From: Chryseobacterium sp.
Lineage (GTDB): Bacteria > Bacteroidota > Bacteroidia > Flavobacteriales > Weeksellaceae
Reading direction: 5' to 3'
NCBI GenBank assembly: GCA_031277615.1
Contig: JAITMC010000034.1
Span: 124,001-188,000 of the forward strand
DNA: 64,000 bases
This document shows, in pieces, positions 45,553-55,134 of this stretch. Position numbers and translations under genes: made by a program. The notes below the pieces were generated by a model. That model did not search any database. It saw only the letters and a list, made by a program, of their open reading frames with translations, and was not told the origin of the DNA. The first letter of the stretch is position 1; every line of letters starts with the position of its first letter.

Positions 45553-48500
45553 ATGAAAAAAAGAATTTTACTAGTTTGTGCATTAACAGCTGGTGTGGCC
45601 AGTTTTAATGCGCAGAGATGGGAACCCGCCTCACAAAAGACCTCTGAGATCAGAAAAGAGGTAGAAGTTAAATACTCGTACAGAGTAGATTTACAGTCTC
45701 TTAGAAACATTCTGAAGGATGCTGTAGAAACAGGAAAAAATGCACAGGCAGTGATTGTTTCCCTGCCAACTGCGGAAGGTAAAATTGAAAAATTTGCCGT
45801 ATACAGCGACCCTGTAATGGAAAAATCCTTAGCAGACAGGTATCAGCTGGGATCCTATGTGGGAGTAGGAATAGATGATCCTTCAAAATATTTAAGATTC
45901 AGTACTTCTCCTACGGAAATGCAGTCTATGATTATTAAAGACGGTAAATTTCAGTTTATAGAGCCTATCAGTACTGATAAAAAGACATATGGTGTTTTTT
46001 ACAAAACAAAGAGAACACAAAGCGAGCATGGATTTGAATGTACTTCTGATGAAAAAAATCTTAAAGACATTAAGCTTTTAGAAGCTAACGGAAAAAAAAA
46101 TCTTTCTAATTTAGGAATTACAAACAGACCGGCAACCACAAAATACAGAACATACAGATTGGCACTTTCGGTTACAGGAGAGTACACCCAATACTTTATG
46201 GCCCAGGCGGGTGTACCTGCTACAGCTACTGAAGATGAGAAAAAAGCTCCTGCAATTGCTGCAATGAACAATACGATGACCCGTGTAAACGGAGTTTTCC
46301 AAAAAGAATTTGCCATTAAATTATTACTACAGGATCATCCCAATATCGTATATACAAATCCGGCAACAGACCCTTACTCCGATTCAGACGAAGGTACGGC
46401 TGGTGAATGGAATGTAGAGCTTATGAACACCCTTCATAACAATGTGGGTGAAGCAGCTTTTGACATCGGACACCTATTTGGAGGCGATGGCGGAGGCGGT
46501 AATGCAGGATGTATCGGATGTATATGCAGTGATGATATGACTCTGCAGCAGGGATCGCCGGTAGCCTATAAAGGATCCGGTTATACTTCTCCGTATGATG
46601 CTATTCCAATGGGAGAAGGATTTGATATAGATTATGTTGCTCACGAATTGGGGCATCAGCTGGGAGGAAATCATACTTTTTCCAACCGTACAGAGAATTC
46701 CGGCGTAAATGTTGAGCCGGGTGGAGGAACTACGATTATGGGATATGCGGGGATCACTCCTGATAACGTTCAGATGAGTTCCGATGCATATTATCATTAT
46801 GTTTCTATTAATCAGATTTTAAATAGACTAGATTCTAAAAGTACCTGTGGGGTAGCAGAAATCATCAATACCAATACTGCTCCTGTAATCTCTCAGCCAC
46901 CGGTATACAATATTCCTAAAGGAACTGCGTATTATCTGGATGCAACTGCTACAGACGCAGATAATAATCCTTTAACATATACCTGGGAGCAATATGACAG
47001 TGTGAACCAGACGGCTACAATCTCTGGTGATACCGGATGGGGATACAACACGCTGGGAGCACTTACGAGATCTTATTTTGGAACGTCCAGTGGAAGAAGG
47101 TATTTCCCTAGTCTGGATGTTGTAATGGCTGGAAAACTTACCGATAAAACAAAATGGGAAACGGTTTCCTATATTCCAAGAACACTTAAATATGCAATAA
47201 CTGTTCGTGATGAAAGTATTACTCCATTGGTAGTTTCTGCGGAAACAACAGTTGTGGTTAAAAGTGACGGACCATTTAAATTCAATGGACTTACAGATGC
47301 CACAACATTATATAACAATGCGAACAATACTATTTTGTGGGATGTTGCCAACACAAATTCAGCTCCATACAACGTATCGAACGTAAAAATAGAATATACT
47401 ACGGACCTTACCAATGGATCAGCCTGGACAGAATTAGTAGCTTCCACGCCCAATACGGGAACCTACACAGGCCAGATGCCACCTAACTTGACAGGCCCTG
47501 TTAAACTGAGAATTTCTGCTATTGGGAATATTTTCTATGCAGTATCTCCTAAAGTGATTATCGGAAGCGCCCCAACGTCAACAATGGATGCACCAACAGG
47601 AGTGTCAACAACTGATGTTGATGTATTAAAAACTTCTGCTAGAGTAGGATGGAACAGTGTACCGGGAGCTACCTATGCGATTAATTACAGAAAACAGGGA
47701 ACAACAAGCTGGGCAAATGTAGTAAGCCCTGAAAGCTCTGTATTGCTTAATGCACTGGAAGATGAAACCAATTACGAAGTTCAGGTAGCTGCGGTTGTAA
47801 ACAATGTTCCGGGAGCTTACTCTGCTCCTTATACGTTCAAAACAAAAGGTCTGAAAACAGGAATTGATTACTGTATCTTAAACACAGGAGCTAACTATGT
47901 AGGGAATGTTGCCAAGGTTACAGTGGCGAACGTGGATTATACCGATACCAATTTCAGATCCTATAAAGATGTAAGTGAAAATCCTGCTGCGATCATCAAC
48001 CTTACTAAAGGAACTTCATATCCAATCACCATCTTTGGTCTTTATCAGGCCGGAGCTCCTATGACCTATAACGTATTTATCGATTATAACAGAAACGGAG
48101 TTTTCGAAACCAATGAAAGAGTCTATGCCAGCCCGGCGACTAACTTTAGCCAGGTAAGCGGAGGTGTAGGTATCGGAAATGTTAGTGGAAACTTTACGGT
48201 TCCTGAAACAGCATATTCCGGAGACAAAACATTAAGAATGAGAGTAGCATCGAATTATTTTAGTGAACTTAACAACCCTTGTGGAACCCTAGCAAACGGT
48301 GCCGGAAGTGTAATGGATTTTACAGTGAAAATTTCAGGTACATTGGCAGTAGGTGAAGTTAAAGATCCAAAATCATCAGAAATCTCTATCTACCCTAACC
48401 CGGCAGATACTTTCGTTGAAGTGAAAAATCTGAAAGGAAAAGCCAGCTATAAGATTTATAGTGCTGATGGAAGGTTGGTTCAGGACGGAGCAATCGACGG

Positions 48501-48597
48501 ACAGAGAATTAATGTGGCATCACTTATCAAAGGAATGTATGTCATTACCATCAAAGACGATAAGAATACTTATAATACGAAGCTTATCAAAAAATAA
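45553..48597 (+). CDS. Secreted reprolysin-like zinc metalloprotease with T9SS domain
   Basis: 1014 residues. Signal peptide (ends SFNAQ), propeptide to about 200, and a metzincin domain with VAHELGHQLGGNHTF (about 361-375; HExxHxxGxxH) and the downstream Met-turn IMGYAG. An Ig-like segment (ISQPPVYNIPKGTAYYLDAT), a fibronectin III domain (about 685-770; TSARVGWNSVPGATYAINYR), and a GEVED-like beta domain (MTYNVFIDYNRNGVFETNER) follow. T9SS sorting domain from about 940 (ISIYPNPADTFVEVKN ... NTKLIKK). Extracellular protease. TACTTTTG box at 45500-45507. Confidence 0.9.
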   Translation: MKKRILLVCALTAGVASFNAQRWEPASQKTSEIRKEVEVKYSYRVDLQSLRNILKDAVETGKNAQAVIVSLPTAEGKIEKFAVYSDPVMEKSLADRYQLGSYVGVGIDDPSKYLRFSTSPTEMQSMIIKDGKFQFIEPISTDKKTYGVFYKTKRTQSEHGFECTSDEKNLKDIKLLEANGKKNLSNLGITNRPATTKYRTYRLALSVTGEYTQYFMAQAGVPATATEDEKKAPAIAAMNNTMTRVNGVFQKEFAIKLLLQDHPNIVYTNPATDPYSDSDEGTAGEWNVELMNTLHNNVGEAAFDIGHLFGGDGGGGNAGCIGCICSDDMTLQQGSPVAYKGSGYTSPYDAIPMGEGFDIDYVAHELGHQLGGNHTFSNRTENSGVNVEPGGGTTIMGYAGITPDNVQMSSDAYYHYVSINQILNRLDSKSTCGVAEIINTNTAPVISQPPVYNIPKGTAYYLDATATDADNNPLTYTWEQYDSVNQTATISGDTGWGYNTLGALTRSYFGTSSGRRYFPSLDVVMAGKLTDKTKWETVSYIPRTLKYAITVRDESITPLVVSAETTVVVKSDGPFKFNGLTDATTLYNNANNTILWDVANTNSAPYNVSNVKIEYTTDLTNGSAWTELVASTPNTGTYTGQMPPNLTGPVKLRISAIGNIFYAVSPKVIIGSAPTSTMDAPTGVSTTDVDVLKTSARVGWNSVPGATYAINYRKQGTTSWANVVSPESSVLLNALEDETNYEVQVAAVVNNVPGAYSAPYTFKTKGLKTGIDYCILNTGANYVGNVAKVTVANVDYTDTNFRSYKDVSENPAAIINLTKGTSYPITIFGLYQAGAPMTYNVFIDYNRNGVFETNERVYASPATNFSQVSGGVGIGNVSGNFTVPETAYSGDKTLRMRVASNYFSELNNPCGTLANGAGSVMDFTVKISGTLAVGEVKDPKSSEISIYPNPADTFVEVKNLKGKASYKIYSADGRLVQDGAIDGQRINVASLIKGMYVITIKDDKNTYNTKLIKK

Positions 48598-48619
48598 GCA
48601 GACTGTATATTAACAGCAC

Positions 48620-48647
48620 AGACCGGGCATTTGTCCGGTCTTTTTTT
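48620..48647 (+). terminator. Terminator after the metalloprotease gene
   Basis: AGACCGG / CCGGTCT hairpin with seven following T. Confidence 0.88.
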
Positions 48648-48734
48648 ATCTTAAAAATCATAAAAACAGAATCTTAACATAAGTTTCATGTTTCATTCAA
48701 AAAAATTAACTTTACGGAGACAAAAATTATTGGA

Positions 48735-50867
48735 ATGCGAAAGACAATTTCTGTGAAAAAGCCGGATTTTAAAGTGTTACCTCTCGAAAGAGAAATCTAC
48801 AATTTCGAAAAAGACGGTCTGGAGTTGAAATCATCCTACACCCAGGAGGATATTAAGGATAAAACATTAACCCAAACCTCTCCCGGAATTGCCCCTTATC
48901 TCAGAGGTCCGTATTCCACGATGTATGTACAGAAGCCCTGGACCATCAGACAGTATGCAGGTTTCTCTACCGCTGAAGAATCCAACGCCTTTTACAGAAG
49001 AAACCTTGCTGCCGGCCAGAAAGGACTTTCCGTAGCTTTTGACCTGGCAACCCACAGAGGATACGATTCCGACCATGGAAGAGTAGTGGGAGACGTAGGA
49101 AAAGCAGGAGTAGCCATCGATTCTGTGGAAGATATGAAAATCCTGTTCAACGAAATTCCTTTGGATCAGATTTCAGTGTCCATGACGATGAACGGAGCCG
49201 TGCTTCCCATTTTATCATTTTATATCGTAGCTGCGGAAGAGCAGGGTGTGAAGCAGGAACTTCTTTCAGGAACCATTCAGAACGATATCCTGAAAGAATT
49301 CATGGTAAGAAACACCTATATTTATCCCCCGGCACCTTCCATGAAGATCATTGCCGATATCTTTGAATATACCTCGCAGAATATACCGAAATTCAACTCT
49401 ATATCCATCTCAGGATATCATATGCAGGAAGCGGGAGCCACTCCGGTACTGGAAATGGCTTATACCCTTGCAGACGGTCTTGAATATGTAAGAACAGGAA
49501 TCAAAGCCGGAATGAATGTAGATGATTTCGCACCGAGACTTTCATTCTTCTGGGCCATCGGTATGAATCATTTTATGGAAATCGCCAAAATGCGTGCAGC
49601 CAGATATATCTGGGCTAATCTTCTCCAGCAGTTTAATCCTCAGAATCCAAAATCTCTCGCTCTAAGAACCCACTCTCAGACATCAGGGTGGTCATTAACG
49701 GAGCAGGAGCCTTTCAATAATATTACAAGAACTGCCATTGAAGCTTTGTCTTCTGCATTAGGCGGAACCCAGTCTTTACATACCAATGCTCTGGATGAAG
49801 CAATTGCCCTTCCTACGGACTATTCGGCTAAGATTGCCAGAAATACCCAGATTATCCTTCAGCAGGAAAGCGGAATCTGTGATGTGGTAGATCCAATGGG
49901 CGGCAGCGGATTGGTGGAAAGCCTTACCCAGCAGATGATTGAGGAAGCCATGAAATACATTGATGAGGTAGAGCAGGAAGGCGGAATGACAAAAGCCATT
50001 GAAGCTGGAATTCCAAAGATGAGAATTGAAGAAGCTGCAGCCAGAAAACAGGCTAAAATAGATAGTGGTGAAGAGTTCATCATCGGGGTAAACTCATTCA
50101 GGACCGCTTTAAAGCAGGATGATATTGAAATCCTGGATATCGATAATACGGAAGTACGGAGAAAACAGATCGAAAGACTTGAAAAAATAAAAGCCGAAAG
50201 AAATCCGGAAGCAGTAACGCAGATCCTGAACGAGATCCGTGAAAGCGCAAAAACAGGCAAAGGAAACCTTCTGGCATTATGTATAGAAGCAGCAAGAAGA
50301 AGAGTAACGCTGGGAGAAATGAGCGATGCCATGGAAGAAACTTTCGGAAGATACAAAGCCAATATTAAAACAATCTCTGGAGTATACGCTATGAATGCCG
50401 GTAAAAATGAATACTTTGAAAAAGCCCTTCATCTGACTCAGAAATTTGAAGAGGAAGAAGGCCGCCGCCCAAGACTGATGGTCGCCAAAATGGGTCAGGA
50501 CGGACACGACAGAGGAGCCAAAGTAGTGGCTACCGCATTTGCCGATATGGGATTTGATGTGGACGTGGCCCCACTGTTTCAAACTCCTGAAGAAGTAGCC
50601 AAACAGGCCGTAGAAAACGATATTCACATTCTGGGCGTATCTTCATTGGCTGCGGGTCACAAAACCCTGGTTCCGCAGGTAGTGGAAGAGCTGAAGAAAC
50701 TGGGCGCTGATGATGTAGCCATCGTGGTAGGAGGTGTGATTCCCCAACAGGATTACGAATTCCTGTACGCCAACGGTGCCGATTTTATTTTCGGACCCGG
50801 AACCAATCTTCCCAAATGCGCCGTGGAGATTCTGGAAAAAATGCTGGCCCAGTCATCAGGACTTTAA
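48735..50867 (+). CDS. scpA: Methylmalonyl-CoA mutase, catalytic subunit
   Basis: 710 residues. Interconverts succinyl-CoA and (R)-methylmalonyl-CoA with adenosylcobalamin. The N-terminal barrel binds CoA ([56 protein letters not shown]). The C-terminal B12 domain has the base-off signature [20 protein letters not shown] and the SSLAAGHK and [10 protein letters not shown] loops. Its chaperone MeaB is encoded 7 kb downstream. A small regulatory subunit is not in the window. Confidence 0.95.
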   Translation: MRKTISVKKPDFKVLPLEREIYNFEKDGLELKSSYTQEDIKDKTLTQTSPGIAPYLRGPYSTMYVQKPWTIRQYAGFSTAEESNAFYRRNLAAGQKGLSVAFDLATHRGYDSDHGRVVGDVGKAGVAIDSVEDMKILFNEIPLDQISVSMTMNGAVLPILSFYIVAAEEQGVKQELLSGTIQNDILKEFMVRNTYIYPPAPSMKIIADIFEYTSQNIPKFNSISISGYHMQEAGATPVLEMAYTLADGLEYVRTGIKAGMNVDDFAPRLSFFWAIGMNHFMEIAKMRAARYIWANLLQQFNPQNPKSLALRTHSQTSGWSLTEQEPFNNITRTAIEALSSALGGTQSLHTNALDEAIALPTDYSAKIARNTQIILQQESGICDVVDPMGGSGLVESLTQQMIEEAMKYIDEVEQEGGMTKAIEAGIPKMRIEEAAARKQAKIDSGEEFIIGVNSFRTALKQDDIEILDIDNTEVRRKQIERLEKIKAERNPEAVTQILNEIRESAKTGKGNLLALCIEAARRRVTLGEMSDAMEETFGRYKANIKTISGVYAMNAGKNEYFEKALHLTQKFEEEEGRRPRLMVAKMGQDGHDRGAKVVATAFADMGFDVDVAPLFQTPEEVAKQAVENDIHILGVSSLAAGHKTLVPQVVEELKKLGADDVAIVVGGVIPQQDYEFLYANGADFIFGPGTNLPKCAVEILEKMLAQSSGL

Positions 50868-50882
50868 GACCGGTTACCCCAT

Positions 50883-50924
50883 AAAAAAGCAGGCTGTTCC
50901 CATCGGGAGCAGCCTGCTTTTTTT
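50883..50924. terminator. Bidirectional terminator after scpA
   Basis: AAAAAAGCAGGCTG / CAGCCTGCTTTTTT with an inner TCCC/GGGA extension. It serves scpA and the convergent lipoprotein gene, whose stop codon touches the T run. Confidence 0.9.
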
Positions 50925-51771
50925 AATTTTTAAGCTCCTCTATTTTACCATCATCCCTGATCTGATAATAAGTATAGGTGGTTTTCTCATCATGTCCGTC
51001 CATCGTATGCTCCGTTCTTACAGTGATTTTACCGCTTTTGCTGATGTCATAACTGCTGAACTCTTCTTTCTTGTCATCATTTCCCGGATCAAACCATATT
51101 CCTTCCACATAAGCTTCCCCTGCAATCGTGTTGTTCAATACCGTAAGAAGGTAATAACGGTAATCAAAATCACCACAATCCATAGGAACAAGGATCAGTT
51201 CGATGTTTTTATACTTGGTTAAAGGGAAATATCTGAACGAAGGAGTTCCACAGCTGTATTGTTGTGAACCCTCAATATCAAAATCCGTTTCCAGAAATTT
51301 GACATCTACTCTGGGAAGACTTTCAGCCGGTAAACTGTATTTTCCCTGTTTCAGAAAAGATTCTATTACAGAAGGTTGATTTTTACGTTTTCTCCATTGT
51401 TCGATAGAAAGCTGTTCAGCATTGACCGGATCGTCGATTTTTAAAGAATCACACAGATTTCCCGAAGCATAAAAAATATGATACGTCTCAAATCGGCCAG
51501 GACCATTATAACCCGCTGAAATAGAATACTCCCAGACATTATCAACCCTGGAGCTGTCAACCAGAAAAGCAATTCCGCTCTTTCCTTTCGTCAGGGAATC
51601 CAGAAATTTAGCCTGAACTTTCATTTCATCCAGTTCAAGGATTTTTTTCATAAAATGGGGTGAAAAACAGGACATATCAGCGGTTTTTTTCACTTCAGGA
51701 GTTTTTGCCGGATTTTCCTTTTTGCAGCCTATGAAAAGCAAGGGAATCAGGATCCAGAAAAGTCTGTACAT
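50923..51771 (-). CDS. Lipoprotein of unknown function
   Basis: 282 residues, lipobox LLFIGC followed by KKENP, the same start as the lipoprotein at 55.7 kb. The mature part has no recognised domain; aromatic and charged, with conserved-looking Cys pairs (QQYSCGTPSF, PMDCGDFDYR). Its 5' end faces the attenuated ribosome-repair operon. Probably an outer-membrane lipoprotein facing the periplasm. Confidence 0.7.
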   Translation of the reverse strand: MYRLFWILIPLLFIGCKKENPAKTPEVKKTADMSCFSPHFMKKILELDEMKVQAKFLDSLTKGKSGIAFLVDSSRVDNVWEYSISAGYNGPGRFETYHIFYASGNLCDSLKIDDPVNAEQLSIEQWRKRKNQPSVIESFLKQGKYSLPAESLPRVDVKFLETDFDIEGSQQYSCGTPSFRYFPLTKYKNIELILVPMDCGDFDYRYYLLTVLNNTIAGEAYVEGIWFDPGNDDKKEEFSSYDISKSGKITVRTEHTMDGHDEKTTYTYYQIRDDGKIEELKN

Positions 51772-51806
51772 AAATTCTTTTTCGCAAAAATAAGATTTAA
51801 AAAGAA

Positions 51807-51836
51807 TTGGAGATTAAAAAAATAATTTTATATTTG
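51807..51836 (+). promoter_or_regulatory. Promoter of the ribosome-repair operon leader
   Basis: TTG at 51807-51809, 19-base spacer, TATATTTG at 51829-51836: a near-ideal flavobacterial promoter. The expected start is near 51842, about 34 bases before the leader ATG. Confidence 0.7.
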
Positions 51837-51867
51837 CATTCGAAATCAAGTTTAACCATTAAAAACA

Positions 51868-52008
51868 ACGAAGCAATGTTCAGATTCAATTCACTTTCAA
51901 CAGTAGGATTGCCTTTTGCAAAGGCGAGGCTTCGTGGTTTGGTACACTCTTAGAATAATAGTACAACGAAATATCAAAACCCGAAGTCGCCGAGATTTCG
52001 GGTTTTTT
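51868..52008 (+). promoter_or_regulatory. Ribosome-controlled attenuator of the rtcB-prfH operon
   Basis: Four pairing regions are visible. 1: ACGAAGC (51868-51874), just before the leader ATG. 2: GCTTCGTGGTTT (51929-51940). 3: AAACCCGAAG (51977-51986). 4: TTCGGGTTTT (51997-52006). 1:2 is seven perfect pairs; 2:3 is ten pairs with one bulged T; 3:4 is the terminator (ten pairs AAAACCCGAA/TTCGGGTTTT plus an inner TC/GA) followed by T residues. A ribosome halted near the start would block 1 and leave 2 to pair with 3, allowing read-through. Full translation, or none, would allow 3:4 and termination. Confidence 0.7.
51876..51953 (+). CDS. Leader peptide of the rtcB-prfH operon
   Basis: 25-codon ORF (begins MFRFNSLS, ends RLRGLVHS, stop TAG 51951-51953) between the promoter and an intrinsic terminator. 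It shares the AAGCAATG start context with the lysA leader. No single amino acid dominates (Leu 4, Arg 3, Ser 3, Phe 3), which argues against sensing one aminoacyl-tRNA. Region 2 of the attenuator (51929-51940) lies inside it, so ribosome position decides RNA folding. Confidence 0.65.
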   Translation: MFRFNSLSTVGLPFAKARLRGLVHS

Positions 52009-52205
52009 ATTGCGCAATATTTCAAACTCAACGTTTCCCCGGAATCTTTTTTAGTGTCATTACAGGATACAATGTCGTGCCTTTACAGGTTCAGCCATTT
52101 ACGATCCATCATTGTCAAACCCATCAACTGAAATTTTAGTTGATCAAGAACTGTATGTGAAACATCGGCCTCAAGCTGAAGATTTCACCTCTGAATTCTC
52201 TTTAA

Positions 52206-52955
52206 ATGGAAAATGATAACCTTCTGTTTTACCGCCTCAGAAGCGAAAGAAGCAGAAAAAGAACAATTAAAAAAGATGTAGAAAAACAGATAAGAAAAAA
52301 GTATAAACGTAATAAGGAGCTCTGGCATATCAAAAGAAATATGCCGCTGATTCCTCTGGAAGAACCTTATCAGCAGGGATTCGTAAGATTCTTCGTGGTA
52401 AGGGAGGATGTCAAGAGGAGTAAGGATGGAGAATTCTTTGAGGGAATTCTGGAGAAAATAAACTCCTATATGTACTCTGAAAGCAGGCAGTTTCTGAAAA
52501 AGAAAAGAAAATCCGGAAGAAGGATTTATGTCGAAAAAGAACAGAAACTCAAGACCGTTTCCCTTTACTCGTGGACTAATCCGAAATTTGGATTGACTCC
52601 CAGAGAAAGACAATATTTTTTGAAACAGGAAGAATACGTCCTGTTCCGGAAATACAACGAGACTTATTACGAATTTATCGAACCGTGGAGATTTGTCCTG
52701 AGGGTAAGACCCAATATGATTACACACTACAAACCTGTAGATGCCGAACTTGAAAAAGAATATGCAGAACTGGAATCTTATTTATGTGAACACAAGATAG
52801 CCGCAATCGTCCATAAGACCATTTACGGCAAATCCAATCCATGGAAGATGAAATATGAAAGACATCTTATCAAAAACAGGAAATATAGTACCTGTGCTAT
52901 GTCTGCAACAGAAATTGCAGAACATTTACTGGATGTAGAGTCCGCTATTATTTAA
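52206..52955 (+). CDS. Basic protein of unknown function, first gene of the RtcB-PrfH operon
   Basis: 249 residues, no signal peptide or membrane helix. The N-terminal ~100 residues are very rich in Lys/Arg (SERSRKRTIKKDVEKQIRKK, KKKRKSGRRIYVEKEQK), suggesting contact with RNA or the ribosome. The middle (SLYSWTNPKFGLTPRERQYF, WRFVLRVRPNMITHYKP) and the C-terminal YERHLIKNRKYSTCAMSATE stretch look conserved but fit no family I know. Ends 10 bases before rtcB, so it is co-transcribed. A role in recognising or preparing the damaged ribosome is inference from context. Confidence 0.75.
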   Translation: MENDNLLFYRLRSERSRKRTIKKDVEKQIRKKYKRNKELWHIKRNMPLIPLEEPYQQGFVRFFVVREDVKRSKDGEFFEGILEKINSYMYSESRQFLKKKRKSGRRIYVEKEQKLKTVSLYSWTNPKFGLTPRERQYFLKQEEYVLFRKYNETYYEFIEPWRFVLRVRPNMITHYKPVDAELEKEYAELESYLCEHKIAAIVHKTIYGKSNPWKMKYERHLIKNRKYSTCAMSATEIAEHLLDVESAII

Positions 52956-52965
52956 AACAAAAACA

Positions 52966-54357
52966 ATGGGAAATTTAAAACTAAAAGGAAAAGATATATT
53001 AAAACTGGGCTACCCGAACAACCAAAGTGTCAACGTGGCTTTGGAAGTCATGAAAAGAAATTTTGCCACCAAAAATATCCATTATGTGAAATCTCTTTTA
53101 AAGGAAATTCTTCTGAATCCGGAGAATTTTGAAAAAGACCTCACCTTCGGGCAGATCGCAGAATCACTGCTTTCCTCAAAGAAAACAGAAAAAAGGATGC
53201 TGAATACCCAGCGCGCCTCTTTTCAGATCTTCGGGAATAATATTTCTGAAGAAGCAAAAAATCAGCTGTATACGGCTTTAAAACTGCCTGTTTCCACACA
53301 GGGTGCCCTAATGCCGGATGCCCACAGTGGATATGGGCTTCCTATCGGGGGCGTTCTGGCGGTAGAAAATGCCGTTATCCCTTATGGAGTAGGAATGGAT
53401 ATCGGCTGCAGAATGAGCCTGAGTATTCTGGATACCCCGGTTTCCTATCTGAACGGGGCAAGAGATAAATATGAAAAAGCATTGGCCGAGCATACCAAAT
53501 TCGGGATGTATGAAACCCATAAATCTCATATTGATCACGAAATCTTCGACAGGGATACCTTCGATCTTATTCCTATTCTCAGAAGGCTGAAAGGAAAAGC
53601 CATTAAACAGATGGGATCATCAGGAGGCGGAAACCATTTCGTGGAATTCGGAGAAGTGGAGATCACGGAGGAAGATGAGCAGATCGGGCTTCCGAAAGGA
53701 AAATACCTGGGAATTCTTTCGCACAGTGGTTCCAGAGGCTTGGGGGCTGAAATCGCCCAATACTATTCAAGAGTGGCCGCAGAGCAGTGTCCGCTTCCAA
53801 AAGAAGCTCAACAGTTTGCATGGTTGGATCTAAGCACCCATCTGGGGCTGGAATACTGGACGGCCATGAACCTTGCCGGAGATTATGCTTCTGCCTGTCA
53901 TGACGATATCCACAGAAGACTCGTAAAAGCTGTGGGGGGAAGAGTAAAAGCCAGAATAGAGAACCATCACAATTTCGCATGGAAAGAAATCCACAACGGA
54001 AAAGAAGTGATTGTTCACCGGAAAGGAGCTACTCCTGCCCATCAGAATGAACTGGGAATGATTCCGGGATCTATGACCGCAAAAGGATTTATCGTTCGCG
54101 GTAAAGGCAATCCCGATGCGCTGAACTCTGCTTCACACGGAGCAGGAAGAGCACACTCAAGAGGAGAATGCAGGAGCCTGTTCACCCAGAATGATATTAA
54201 GAACGAGCTGAAGCTGAAAAATGTAACCTTAATGGGCGGAAATACCGAAGAAGCACCTATGGCTTATAAAGATATTCATGAAGTAATGAATGCTCAGAGT
54301 GATCTGGTGGATATTCTGGGAACCTTCCAGCCGAGAATTGTGAGAATGGATAAATAA
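52966..54357 (+). CDS. rtcB: RNA ligase RtcB (PrfH-associated type)
   Basis: 463 residues. GTP- and Mn-dependent ligase joining 2',3'-cyclic phosphate (or 3'-phosphate) to 5'-OH RNA ends. Metal-site motifs: PDAHSGYGLPIGG (D118, H120), GMDIGCR (C148), GGNHFVEFGE, ENHHNFAW. The guanylylated His is H391 in SHGAGRAHSR. Pairing with PrfH places it in the branch shown elsewhere to reseal 16S rRNA cleaved in the decoding centre (colicin E3-type damage). A 78-base gap with a strong hairpin separates it from prfH. Confidence 0.95.
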   Translation: MGNLKLKGKDILKLGYPNNQSVNVALEVMKRNFATKNIHYVKSLLKEILLNPENFEKDLTFGQIAESLLSSKKTEKRMLNTQRASFQIFGNNISEEAKNQLYTALKLPVSTQGALMPDAHSGYGLPIGGVLAVENAVIPYGVGMDIGCRMSLSILDTPVSYLNGARDKYEKALAEHTKFGMYETHKSHIDHEIFDRDTFDLIPILRRLKGKAIKQMGSSGGGNHFVEFGEVEITEEDEQIGLPKGKYLGILSHSGSRGLGAEIAQYYSRVAAEQCPLPKEAQQFAWLDLSTHLGLEYWTAMNLAGDYASACHDDIHRRLVKAVGGRVKARIENHHNFAWKEIHNGKEVIVHRKGATPAHQNELGMIPGSMTAKGFIVRGKGNPDALNSASHGAGRAHSRGECRSLFTQNDIKNELKLKNVTLMGGNTEEAPMAYKDIHEVMNAQSDLVDILGTFQPRIVRMDK

Positions 54358-54372
54358 TCAGGAATGGTTTAG

Positions 54373-54404
54373 CGTTGCCGGCTGATCGTTTTTAGCCGGC
54401 AGCG
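54373..54404 (+). other. Intercistronic hairpin between rtcB and prfH
   Basis: CGTTGCCGGCT (54373-54383) pairs with AGCCGGCAGCG (54394-54404), 11 pairs including one G-T. It is GC-rich in an AT-rich setting and has no T run, so it is not a terminator; a processing or stability element is more likely. Confidence 0.5.
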
Positions 54405-54435
54405 ATAACCTTTCACTCCTTAACTCAACAAAACA

Positions 54436-55134
54436 ATGGAAAAATTAATACAGATCACTTCAGGAAGAGGACCTTTGGAATGTCAGTGGGTAACCGCTAA
54501 AGTTCTGAAGATCTTTCTTGAAGAGATTAAAAACAACAAAATAGATTACGAAATCATCCACCGGAAAAACGGCGATGAAAATCTTACCCTGAAATCGGTA
54601 ACCCTGCTTTTAAAGGGTAAAGAAGTCACGGACTTTTTAGAAAGTTGGCTGGGAAGCATCTGCTGGACAGGGAAAAGTGCCTTCAGAAAACTTCATAAGC
54701 GGAGCAACTGGTTCATCGGGATCTTTGAACTGGAAGGTTTGGAAAAGATCGGCTTCAATGAAAAGGATATCCGGTTTCAGACCACAAGAAGCCAGGGAAG
54801 CGGCGGCCAGAATGTGAATAAAGTGAATACAGCGGTTCGGGCCGTTCATATCCCCACCGGAGAAAGTGTATTCGCCCAGGATTCCCGTTCGCAGCTGGAG
54901 AATAAAAAGCTGGCGATTGCAAGATTAAAAGAAAAAGTGGCAGGCATCTATATCCGGCAGCTCGAAAAAAGAATGCAGGATACCTGGAACAACCATCTTC
55001 AGGTTCAGCGGGGAAATCCGGTAAGAACATTTTCCGGAACCGATTTTAAGAAGAACAAAGAAGACAGATCGTTCAAAAAACAGAGGAATGCCCTGAAAAA
55101 CGAACTTAAAAACTACAACAATGACCTTAACTAA
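54436..55134 (+). CDS. prfH: Peptide release factor homologue PrfH
   Basis: 232 residues. Begins with the PrfH hallmark QITSGRGPLECQW. It keeps the peptidyl-hydrolysis loop GGQ (residues 123-125 in [20 protein letters not shown]) but has no RF1/RF2 codon-recognition tripeptide, so it should release peptides without a stop codon. In the known system PrfH frees the nascent chain from ribosomes with a nicked decoding centre so that RtcB can repair the rRNA. The C-terminus is strongly basic. It overlaps the next gene by 14 bases. Confidence 0.92.
   Translation: MEKLIQITSGRGPLECQWVTAKVLKIFLEEIKNNKIDYEIIHRKNGDENLTLKSVTLLLKGKEVTDFLESWLGSICWTGKSAFRKLHKRSNWFIGIFELEGLEKIGFNEKDIRFQTTRSQGSGGQNVNKVNTAVRAVHIPTGESVFAQDSRSQLENKKLAIARLKEKVAGIYIRQLEKRMQDTWNNHLQVQRGNPVRTFSGTDFKKNKEDRSFKKQRNALKNELKNYNNDLN

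Noticed and set aside
50776-51222. 148-codon open frame on the plus strand
   Set aside because: It runs across the scpA end, the bidirectional terminator and antisense to the lipoprotein gene; no protein-like motif.
54358-54435. Terminator between rtcB and prfH
   Set aside because: The hairpin has no T run, and prfH has no promoter of its own that I can see.
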